A DNA stretch of 64,000 nucleotides. Source: Chrysomallon squamiferum (taxonomy: Eukaryota; Mollusca; Gastropoda; Neomphalida; Peltospiridae). Positions 27,501 through 40,500 of this stretch are shown here, in pieces. A program made the position numbers and the translations under genes. The stretch spans positions 18,730,698 to 18,794,697 of the forward strand of contig CM022670.1 in assembly GCA_012295275.1 (NCBI GenBank), written 5' to 3'. The notes beneath the pieces were generated by a model. It was not told the DNA's origin. It worked only from the letters and a program-made list of their open reading frames with translations, and did no database searches. Each line of letters begins with the position of its first letter. Position 1 is the stretch's first letter.

Positions 27501-29477
27501 AATATCTTCATAGAATTATCTTTATATCTACATTAAAAGTGTATTTTTATATCTTCATTAAAGAATGTAAATAAATAAAGAATGAACGAATACTTGTTTA
27601 ATGACAGTTATTAGCTAAGAAACATGACCTGAACAAGGCAATTTTAAAATGACAAACTAATCTTTCTCAGTCAGCAATAGTGGATCTTTACAATCAACTG
27701 TTATATGGGGAACTACAAAATACCAGGTTCTTACCACAGACAGCTACCTAACAAATCTTTGCAAAACCTACAAGAAGAGTTCTTCAGTCCTACTTAGTTC
27801 TAAAACAGGCAATACGATAATAATGAACTGAAACAATAGAATTCTTCAGTCTACCAAAGCAGACATTTAAATAGATTTGGCCTACTTTTTAAGAAAATGA
27901 AATTTTGCAGGGCAGCTGAGAAAATGGTCTTGTTCAACATGCCAACTAACTGTTCTGTTGTCCGCTACCAGGAAATAAAGGTTCAGTGTAGATATAATAT
28001 TTCATGCTTTGTGTCAATAAATCATTCAACTTAATTATCTTTTTTATTTATTTCTGCAAAATGTTGCTGCACACCTAGCTGACATTGTGGCACCTGTTTG
28101 CCACAGCATACTGGCTGGGTATCTGTGATTATATATAAACAATATTAAGGCCTTTTGCAAACTATAAAGCATTTAAAATGACTTTTAGATAAATCAGCTG
28201 AGTGAAACTTCCTATAACAATATGAAGTACAACAAATGTGCTGAGAATGACTGAATCCCAATCAGAGCTTACATGAGTATTCTAACCACTGAATCTGTCT
28301 ATATTATAAGAAAGTCTGTAAGACTATCATCATTGCCTGAAATAGCAAATTAATTGAAAACTGTCTGATTCATCACACCTCTGGGCAATAGATTATTTAA
28401 ATAATCATCGTCTGGTTTTGGTCTCTGGATTCAAATTTATTGTTTCTGTAGCAAAATATTGATTTTAAAGAAAATGGTCAATTAAAGAGAAGTTGAAAGA
28501 TTGTATCTATGAAACAGCATGAGCAGTATGAAAGCAAAATATCTAAAATTAAAGCTGTTGTTTGTTACCCATATGCAGATTTTCCCATCAACAAGAATAA
28601 TGGCAACTATAACTTTTTATTAAACTATCTATTTCTCATTTCATAATTATTTTTTGTTACTGGCATGTTGTTTCTCTTCATTTTATACATTTATATGTGT
28701 GTTTAAGTATGTGTGTATGTGTGAGTATATCTGGTTTTATGAATGTGTGTCTATGTAGGTGTGAGTAGGTGTACATGTCTGAAAGACTTATCTTTTCATT
28801 TTATATTACATTTATTATCTTTATCACTTTTATTTTGTATTAATTCTTTTTATTATTTTCAAAATTAAAAGAGAAAAATAATACTGTTAACACATGTGTG
28901 CAAGTGTGGGAAATAAAACCATAACAATCTTTTTTACTTTTTTTTAAAAAAAAAAAAAAAAAAAAAGAAAGAAAGAAAAGAAAAGGAAACAAAAGGTTTC
29001 TACTTGATCACCTTAAGACATGTAAAGGTTAAATTATTTAATTATACCTTGATGCAACTTAAGACGGATCCTGATAAACAGAAAGAATTCTGACTAATGA
29101 TGTAAATATAATGAATGGTGTTTGATAAAACAGAAAAAGAAACTTCCTGATTAGTTCCTGTGAATGATACCATAATTATAATACAGAATCAAAAAAAATA
29201 TGTACTAAGTGAGAACCAGAGACAAATTTAAAAGATACAAGAGTTAGAACGGAAAAAAACACAAGAGAGAGACAAAGGGAAAGAAAGCAAAAAATAAAAA
29301 TAAAAACAGAAAGAATAAGAGTAAGAAAAATATAAAATAAAAGTGAGAAAAGGTGAGATAGAGAGAATGAGATATAACTTTTCAGATACCAATCCAAACT
29401 GAAAATCTTCATTTTTATTATTACAACTCTCTTTTATTCTTTTTTTAAAAATATTTTGTGTGTATATATATATATAT

Positions 29478-29514
<37 letters not shown>

Positions 29515-30938
29515 ATTTTTAAATTACAATCTCATCAAAACCTTTAAAATACGGCAGAAAACTTAACTCTTTTTATAGATGTTCATGAACTTGATAGTAG
29601 TTATATAATTATAGTATCATTGTTCTACTATTAGAAAACAGATCAAGTCAGGAATAACAATTATGATACGGCTGCTTCTATGTAAGATGACTCTAGTATT
29701 TCCATATCAAGTAACAGTCTGCACAATTTGGTTTGAGAAATAGTACATACAATATACGTCATACAAATAATGAGAAAATAAGATTCGTGTACACAGCTAA
29801 TTTGATTGGTTTTGCACAGCTTACAATTATGAAATGGAGATATATTCTTGTACCTATAATCACAGGTAAAATAAGATGATTAAAACAGAACTTTCAAGTC
29901 TGTGCATGCAGGTGATGCCTACAAAAGCTAAGAAAATGACACGGGTGATTAATTTTCTCCTTGAATTATAAGGCAACTTTGATTTAAAAAAGATGTAGAA
30001 TAAGGCAGAAAGATATTGTTCTAAAATATTCTCTCTATCACATATATATTTATATTAACCTTTTTAAGTATATCTCTGAGAAAAAACCCTCAGTAAGTAT
30101 ATAAAGAAACCGAAAAAAACAATCTATAGTCATTTTTAAATATACAAGATTTAAACAGAATAGGTTTCAAGGGTTTATTATTATTTTTATTGTTATTAAA
30201 AATTTTAAATCAGAAGAACATAATATTTTAAAGTTCCTTCATATTTTGTAAACCTGTGTATGTGTTACTCACTCTCTTTCTTATCTCTGTACATACATAC
30301 ATAGATATATACACGGATCTTTCCAAGAGCCAGTTCAGATATTAGATCATAAATGTCTGTCTTCTTTCTGATTCATTGTCTAACATTAACTGTTTTCTGC
30401 TGGCAATCTAATTTTTGGCTGCTTCTTTAGATACAATCATATTTTTCTATACCACACTTTTCATTGATTTTTTTTAATGTTTCCTTCCAAGTAAATCAAA
30501 TACAGTCTAGAAATAGATGTCTCTTACTTTTCTTTAAAAATCAGAATTGAAGTAAACTACATGTGTATGTGTGTAAAAAAAACCATTTGTTTCTGTTTTT
30601 ATTTTATTTTTTAAAGGAGTCTAGATCACATAATGATAAATGTTGGTAAAATGTATTAGTTTCATAACAATCTGATTTTTGTCAATAACATTTAGTTACA
30701 GATAATATTATACAGTGGCTTAAGGCTACGACCACAATATCAGTTAATAAATGTACCCAGTATAATTATTAAAATTTCAAAATGTTAAAATTCCTTTAAA
30801 CAATCATTCATACTGAGTAATCGTTAAAATAATAATATATTGATGTGTTGTTAAACTATCATTCATTTAGTCACTTATCTTCATTTCACAAATATATTTC
30901 TTATTCATTTTTCCTATGTGTGTGTCTGTGTGTGTATG

Positions 30939-30970
<32 letters not shown>

Positions 30971-32265
30971 TATATAATATATATAGAGGTTTTAAATTTG
31001 AAACAAATCGGTTTGTTCTCCGAGAATGTCAGAAAGATCATAATAATGCACACATGAATTAACATGCCTTTGATTCACTGTTCTCAGAGAGATAGCAGGG
31101 ACAGATATTTACTTAAAATAGAGACTCAACACATAATATATTGATGGGACAGATATTTCACAAATATACTGTGTGTGTATGTATATATATATATATTACA
31201 AGAACTAGTGATTCACTGTTCTCAGAGAGATAGCAGGGACAGATATTTACTTACAAGAACTAGAGACTCAACACATAATATGATAGTTGTCAATATTGAA
31301 TTCATTTAGCAGATTTAATCATGTTGCAATAAATGGGCAACATTTACTGGAAAAGAAAGATTCTTTCCACTGTTATTTGTTTTATGTTCTAATTTAGCCC
31401 TTTATTTTTATTAATTTTTTTTAAAATATAAAAAAGTTTTTTTTATTATTAAAGATATTATAATTATTATTATTTTTATTATTTCTATTTTTTTTTTATT
31501 ATTATTATTTCAGCAAAAAATCTGGATAATAAATATTATTCAGACTTAAAATATATATTTCAGGTTTTTAAATTGTAAGAGTGAAGAAAGCAAGCAGACA
31601 GTTCTTGAAGAAAATATCAAGAAAAATTACTTGTAAGTATTAAATATATTTAATCATCAAAGTTTACCTTTAATATATTTAATTTTAAAATTCTATCATT
31701 TCTTCTCAAAATACCAACCATCAATATCTTCCTCAAATGTAAGACATGACTAAATATAAATTATTTTCAAATAGATAAAGCCAGAGACCTGAAGGACCCT
31801 TGAACCCTAAATATAGAAAATCACAAACCTTGGGAGCTCTTCCAAATCTTCCATAAATCAATGACACTAATTTGCTTGTCATTGCCATGAAATGTCTTCT
31901 GTCTTTCAAACCCATCAGTATATTGTAATTCATCCCTTAGAAACTGAAAAATTAAATATCAGTATTATAACATTATCATTACTAATATAGTTCTCACAAA
32001 ATTAAAAATAAGTTAAAAGCATTTTGCATAACACATTTATTGTTTAACAAGTTTCTTAAATATAAAGACAAATATCAATAGAGACATAATGACAATTGTT
32101 TTTTCTGTTTTGCTCTGATTAATTCAGTTAGTTAATCAATCATTCATCAATCATTCAGTCAATTATTTACTCAGTTAGCTAATCATTTAGTCGTTCAAAC
32201 AATTAATCAGTCAATTTAATCAACCATCTGTGGTTTGAAACATCTGTTTAGCACAGAATTCAATG

Positions 32266-32318
<53 letters not shown>

Positions 32319-34507
32319 ATATAATCCTAGCTTTCCTTTTTTATATATATATATAAACATATAAATGCTAATTTAGTAATTATATGCATTTTTGGAACTC
32401 TTTATATATAATAAATAAATTAAAATTGCTTTGATAAATATGACAACTGAAAAATTCTCAGAGTAACAGTGATGTAAATGCATACACAAAAACAAAAAAA
32501 ATGAACCTCGAAGCAACAATATTCAGATAATGAAATGTAATCTTGCCTGAATGTTTTCATCAAGACTATTTACATTTTCTTTTCTTCTAGGTTTTAAGTT
32601 TAACAATTCATGTATCTGTGTACTATATGTTTTAGAAAAAAGAAGATATATTTATTTGCTGGAGGGTAAAAATACACTAAAAAGTAGCTTTTATAGGTGT
32701 TTAGTCTGTGTTAATAATCAGTTTTCTTTGCTGTGCAGAAAACATGAGGTATATGGATAACATTTTTTTTTTTTTTTTCACCACAGGGAAACAGAAAGTG
32801 TATTTAAGAAAGTAAATGTATGAATAATAAAAAAAAGGTGTTTTTAAATGCGGTGGTACCTGTCTTGTACAGGCACTGGTGGGTCCAAACAAGTTTCCCT
32901 ACATTGCAGGTGTCCCTCATTAGAGGGATAAAAATTACAAATATATCAAATTAATTGATGGATGTAAATAAAATTTATTTTTCATTTCATGAAACATATA
33001 AGGTATATTTATGTTTTAAAAAATATTTCAGTTCTCAAGTTCCAAACTGGTATGACTGTCTGCTGTAGAACTGGAATAATAATTTTAAAAATATTGAATG
33101 TGTCTGCATTCAGCAGGTGTCTGCTGATCTAAGGGACATATATACTGAAAAGCAACAGCTTACATCAGGGGCCACTAAAGACAGATATCATTGTACTATT
33201 TTTTAAATTGTTTTTTTCAAAAAAAAAAGAGTAAACTTACATTTTAATATAAGTAATCTCTCATTCAATAAATGAGTAATCATTGGAACAATAACAGTAC
33301 AATACAAAACAATCAATGTAAACAAAGACATATTTTGTACTGTGCATAAACCAAAAAACCTAACCATCACCCCACAAAACCACACCAGTCTATTATATAA
33401 ATATCAACTGGACATAATGTTGAGGTACCTTCTAACATCTATATTATTTATGTATTTATTTATTTATTCATATATTTTTATTTATTTATTTATTGTTATT
33501 TTAATCACCAACTGCAAGCTTTACAATTCAAATTTTATTTTATTATATTCAGTAGTGTAAGGTAGTTTAAAATTCAATTATGCATCTTGCTAAATCATTT
33601 TAAATACAGTTTTAATTAATTAAATTTTGATATTAACATTCAAAATTATTATTATCATCATCATCAGATGCATGATCATTTCTTTAAACATGTTATTTTT
33701 TATTTTATGTGTCAAAAAAAATCATTTTCTGTGCTAAATTTACTATTTATATTTCCAACAATATTATTAAAACAAAAATATAATTATTAAAAAAAACTGG
33801 CAAGAAAAAAAAAATGCTACAGTTAATTAAAAATTGTGATGCTGACAAGTTTATGTGATGAACCATGCACTTATCCAAACAAACAAATGAAACATCAACA
33901 TGAAAATAACAAAAAACTAACACATAGCTTCACAATACACACTAAAGTAAACAAATTAAATGTACTGAATTATTTATTTTATGGGTAAAAATAAATATCA
34001 CTATATTAGTATATAGTATTAACTTGCTGTTTTTAATGCCAATCATTGAAATTATCAACATCAATACATTTTTGTTAGAAATAACAAAAATATGAGAAAA
34101 TAAATAAATAATAATAACAACAACAATAAATATATATATATATCCACCCCAAAATCAACAAAACACAACAACAATATTTATATAAATTAACAGATTTCAA
34201 ACACAAAATTTGATCAACATATTTAAAGTGTTCACAGAATATTCTTTCGTTAATCAGACACTTTTCCATGGAAGGTATATTGTTTTCATTTTGTTGTACT
34301 ATTTTGCAGTTTATGTTATAGGGATGGGCAGTTCATTTTTTTTTTTGAAAAAAGGTTAAGTTTATTTTTTATTTCTTTCTTTTAGATGTTTGTCTGTTTG
34401 ACTAATATCAAAGTAGCAGCTGATGTGTTTCAAACTGAAAACATCGTTAAACTGACAGATGGCTGCATTATTCCTGAATAAACAACCATCTGATTAAAAA
34501 ACATATA

Positions 34508-34543
<36 letters not shown>

Positions 34544-37500
34544 CTCTGGATTATTTGATGATTTAGTGATTATTTTAAAAAGTGTAAAAATAAATTGATT
34601 TTTATCAGTAAATTAAATGTGTATTATTTACTATTTCATTAATGCTGTCTATTGTTTCTAAACAAACACACACACACACACACACACACAGGCATACATG
34701 CACACAAGGCATACACACACACTACACAGAAATTACAAAAACATTTTCAGATGATAAATCTTTAATATATTTAAGTCTTGATTCATGAATATGAATTTTA
34801 CAATATTTAAATGAATATGAATTTTACAATATTTAAATAAATAATGTAAAATATGAGTCCTGCAGATATTATAATAAACCTGGATTTTGACATGTTCCTT
34901 GGAATCAAGGTTATTTTTTTCTCTTTCATTTTTCATAACCATATTAATGGTCAGATCCACTAATGTCAATTTACAATATTTCATGTGCTTGTTGAAGCTA
35001 AAGCATTTATTTTTATTGTCATAATGAATGTCCACAATCCAGATTCATTAAACTGATATTTTAAACATCTTAAGTAAATATTAATTTTAAGCATGTTGTG
35101 GGTGTTTTGAAGGTTTTTTTTTTCTCTGTGTACCAGATCAAGATAATGGCAAGAACAGGTGAGAACAGAACTTTGGCACTGGTTAGTTTTTGGTACACTG
35201 CCAGTGATATAACCTTCAAGATAATTGAATTATAGTTTTCTCTTCCTTTGTCTTAAGTTGATTTGTTTCTTGCTTAATTTTATTTATTTATAATAATAAG
35301 TTGTTGCAACTATTACATTACTACTATTACAGCTACTATTACTATTACTACTACCACTAATAATAATTTATTTTTTTCACACACATATTATTGTTATATT
35401 TGTCTGAACACAAAGAACAGATTAGTGACTGAATGATTTTATTAGTGCAGAATGTGAGTCTGAAAGTAAATGCAGTTAAGTCTGAAGAATGAAAAACTTA
35501 ATCAAAATCAGAAAATGAATGTTTTATTGGTTATATCAATTCAATCTTAAAAACAGAAACAACTGGCATTTATGTTACTTAAAATTACATCTATTAATGA
35601 ACTATCAGATTATCATTAAAGAAAAATAATTCAGCACATGAATCACATAGATAAATACACACACAGGCAAATTTAAAATAGCATTTACAAATTATCTCTG
35701 CTGATATTGTGCAACAGGAGAATCTACAACAAAATGATCAGCTTCTGTGCCCTTTTTAAGCTGTTTCATATTCCAAACTGTATCCCATGTAAGACATATC
35801 AAGTGCCAGGTTATGTATTTCCTGTCCCTGGGAAGGTATTTATAAAAGAACATATGCTGCTATCTATAGAAGTTGCTAAAATCAAGGCTACAAGTTTCAT
35901 CAAAACTATGTATCTATCAGTAAGAAAGACAGAAACAATATTTTATGGGCACAAAATTTCTTTCACCACTCTTAAGCTGCAGAAATATCTTTATCATCTG
36001 GCTAAATGTAAAAGCAACCAAAGTTAGGTCTAATTTATGAAAACTGTTTTTCTTAAATGCAAATGTTTAAGTATCCAGACAAAACTGTATACAAGCATGT
36101 AAAATTGATTTGTGTCTTTACTTTTTTTTTTTTATCACACCCTGCCATACTCTTACAGATTAACAGGAAAATAAAGGAAAAAAGACGCATCTCACCTCAT
36201 CACTCTCTGATTGATCAACATTGCCATTGTGATCATCATCCAACATACGATGCAAACTCTGAATTGCTTCAAAGTTTTCTCTCTCTTTTAAACACACCTG
36301 ATCACCATCATGACAATCTGTAAAAACAAATTATATATGTAACTTATTGTTAATTAAATAGCATACAAACAAGTAAATAATATCAAATTTGAGAGCTTTA
36401 TTAAATGTACCACTGGTTGTTAATATTCATTTGTTTACTATTTTAATTACATTGAATTTGAAACTGCTGATCAAAAGATAGAGTTAAAAGTAACAAGAAG
36501 GACAAATCAAAACCACATTTTTTAGTAAATACACTTACTTGAACTATACTGAATGACAGCAATTGCAGCACAAACCAATGGATGTAAAACCATTGTGATA
36601 AATACAACAGTTAAATTTTGCGAACTATATGTGATCAGCATAAATAATAATATTAAGAAATATCAAAATTTGTCTGACGTGGAAAAATACATATTTTCCT
36701 CACAGTTCACAACTTCAGCTTTATGTAATAAAATATGATAATGCGACCTACTGCTAGGTACTGCTCTCATGTCATTTATCATATACTAAGTGAAAAAGCA
36801 GTTTGTGTTTTAAAATCAATAACTGAAATATCACTGAATCTAAAATACAATTGATATACAGTTCAAAAACAAAATATGTTGTTATTTAACAAAAACAGTA
36901 ATACCATTTACCTCATCATCATAAACTATCATACTAATAAAAAAATATCCAATAAAACAAGTTTTAAAAAGCAATTTTAAATATGCTTGATGAAACAAGT
37001 GTAAATTGACATTTTTTTCTGTAGAAATCATTAATTTTATCATTACTAATGTCACATATGCCAATTAAAAAACAATATATGTTTGTGTTTTTGTGTATTT
37101 GGGTGTATGTATACATGTAAATATATATTTGTATGTATGTATGTATATCCATGTTTGCAATGATATAATAAACCAAAAAATTATTTATTATATTCTATTG
37201 TTCCTAAGTATATACGAAGAAAAAGATTTGCAAACAACAGAAACAACAGAAAAAAAAAAATAAATAAAAACTGATTTCAAATAACCAGGCAAACCATACA
37301 TGCAACTTTACAATCAAAGGTATGAAAAATATCAGCCATGATGCTAATCTACAAACTTTTGAACTAATTCTATTCATTTAGTTTGCTTTGCGTTTTCATA
37401 ATTACAATCAGAAACCTGAGGCACAATGCCAATCTACTAAGATTTGTATCAACCATATTAATTCTGTGTGGGTTTTTTTTCATAATATTACATGACCAAA

Positions 37501-40500
37501 TATAAGAGGACAATATCTCAATCTACTAACATGTGTATCTTTGTTCAATTTATTTTGTGTTTTCACAATTTTATCACAATAATTATAGTATATATTTTTT
37601 TTTTTAGACATAATGTCAATCTGCAAACCTTTATATTCACTATATTCATTTACTTTATTTTGTGTTTTCACAAGACTAGAGACTTTTTGAAATTACACCA
37701 ATGTTTGAAATTATTTATTCTTCAAAATAGGAAAGATAGTATTGCAATACAAATAGCTTGCAATATATTTTATTGTATATTTCAATAAATCTACAACACA
37801 AACATTTTACTAAGACAAAGCATGTATTTTACACACACCTACACACAATCTATTCTACATATGTGTTTAGTTAATGTGGTTTACACTATATAACACATAA
37901 ATTTACATATATTTCATGCAGATTTTCTGACCAGCTAAGATAGTATCAAGTAGAGTGTTGATAGTGAGACAAATGCTTTATGCTAAACAATCAGTTAGTT
38001 ATAGTACATTTAGTTGTTGTATGGCAGTTGGTAATGACTGAAAACCAAATTTATAACAAATATATGATAAATATTTACTGAACAGCATTTTGATAGGTAA
38101 TTCTTCTACACACTTTCACACACATATATATAAAATAGTATATATGTATATGTATGATGAAGAATTATTATACATACATACAGACACACATACATAAAGC
38201 AGTAACAATTATGTTTGAGACCTTAAAACCATTAATATTAAACAGTTTTTTCATCCATTTACCCATAAATTAAACAATACACAAATATCAGTTTCAGATT
38301 GTATAAAAGCCATGCATAATTATATAATTAACTGAATGAAATATGTAGTGTTATTATTTAACAATAATAATATCCCAGGTTATTTATAACACCATTTAGC
38401 TCATTATCATAAACTAAAATATCATATTAATTAAAAAAAGGAGACACAAATCCAGTAAAATCAGTTTCAAAAATCCATACATACTGTTGTCATATCAGTC
38501 AATCTCTATTTATTTCAGGACAAGGTTTTGTGTCACAATGACAATGACAAAAACCTCATCAATGATAACAATTTAGCTAAATCATTATCATAAAATTAAT
38601 ATTATTATTTCTAAAGATCCTTTGGATAACTACTTTAAAGCAGTGTATCAGTAAGTGAATGTGTTCACCAGGTTTAAATATAATGAATATTATAACAATT
38701 GTTGGATTTTTATGATTTTAGTGCTCAAAGAAAAAGTTTAAAATAACATTATGTATACTGACATGAATAAACTACAAAAAAAGGTTTACAGTTAATGAGT
38801 TTTAAGACAAAGAAGTACATATTAATAATACTCCAAAACAAGACTTTTTATATTTAGTTGTGTATGACAGTAAGGCATGAAATGACTTTTGAAGGTCATT
38901 TTATTTCATGATACAGTATCATAATACTATGATTATAAATAGATTTTTTTTAATTATAAAAACAGCTTAATGTCATAATGCCTACACATTAGTCTCTACC
39001 ATAAATACAGAATGGAGATTCACTGATTCCTAGATCATGACTGATTATGTATTTTCCCCTTCTACTATTAAAATATTATAAAGCTTATGTTAGTGCACAA
39101 AATGGTTGCATATAAGACTGATAAATGTAATAAACACTCACACACACACATATATATCAGAATCGTCTATATAACTTGTTATACATGTGTATTAAAAAAT
39201 GAACATAGACGCATCACTTATAGTAATTATAATCCTTGAATGTTTTAAGAAACTTACATATAGGCAATAATGATAAATTTCATCTGTGAATAAATAAATG
39301 ATTAATGTTGCCTATACTATCTGTATAGTTGTAATATGAAAGGAGAATCTGTTACCACCACATTACATATTATTCTTACTCATTAACAGTAAAAGAATTT
39401 TGAGATGTTCTTTCTTACTAATTAGAAAAAAAGCAATAACTTTACTAACAAGGTCTGATCCTTAAACCAACAACAGTATCACAGGGAAATCTTTCAGCAA
39501 CTGAAGTAATTAATATAAATGGAAAATAAAAAATATCAAATAAAAAGATACTATTAAAAATAATATAATCTCTTAGATTGGTGTGAAAATAGATAGAAAA
39601 GTCAAGGAAGTTGGTCATGGAAAGTATTTGTAACATACATCAGTGTGACCATCTCAATTTTATGACTAATCTGCCACTTGTAGTGACTGGCAAGGGACTT
39701 GATTATCTTGGACCAATACCAAATGAATAACAACAAAGGAGGTGCAGTATTTTTCAGTAAATAGTTTTAAAAAAACCTTAAAATTTACTCAGTAAAACAA
39801 GACAGTTCACAAACTCTAACAAATTCTGTCTGAGCAACTTGTATCCATCTCTTTCAATTTAATTAACAACAGTAAAGAAGAAAGTTAATAACTTAAATCA
39901 AAACTGTATTTTTAAAATGTGTTTAAACACAAAAAGAAATGCCAAATAGAATTTGAGAAATAAAATCATGTCTCATTTCGAGGAAGTTGGTCAGCTTCTT
40001 ATATCTGATATGTTAGTGATACAAGATAATGAGAAAATAAAAGATATATGTAGATGTTAATTAGATTGACACCATGTAGGTGAAACATAGTTCATTTTTT
40101 TGTTGTTTTTTTGTTTTGTTATTGTTTTTGTCTCTGATACTTCAACAAGTTCAAGGTGTCAATAACACAGGACCTGCTTGAATTCAGGTATATAATATGT
40201 CAATGTTAAATGAATTAGTGTTGGCTCATTAATAAATCATTTGCATTCAACAATAACTAGTCTGACAGATTTGACATAATTAAGATTGTGAATAAAATTG
40301 TGATCTGAATATAAATTGATTTTTATATTAGGTTTATTATTATTATTAATTCATTTTATTTAATTTTTTAGGTATTGTTATTATTATTGTAGTATTTTAT
40401 TATTTTCATTTCTAATTTACACATCATTAAAAAGAACAAAATTGCAGGGATGCATTTTTTAGGTTACAGTTATTTCAGACTACTTGAAGATAATTTAGTT

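Larger units (their letters stand above)
24551..31828 (-). other. STIM intron 3 (7.3 kb)
   Basis: The largest intron. It contains repeat fragments (26291-26345, 27579-27615, 28278-28297), poly-A runs, TTTA repeats at 29477-29512, a TG-TA-CA palindrome near 30.95 kb and a tandem duplication at 31.07-31.28 kb. No extra exon with both splice sites and coding character was recognised. Confidence 0.7.
31944..36195 (-). other. STIM intron 2
   Basis: About 4.25 kb, AT-rich, with several CA/TG, TTTA and AAT microsatellites, a 26-bp tandem duplication at 34787-34840 and a repeat-like patch at 32850-32935. No gene seen. Confidence 0.7.

Noticed and set aside
31733-31933. 66-codon frame starting MNYNILMGLKDRR
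   Set aside because: Shadow of STIM exon 3 in another frame; the correct frame reads FLRDELQYTDGF.
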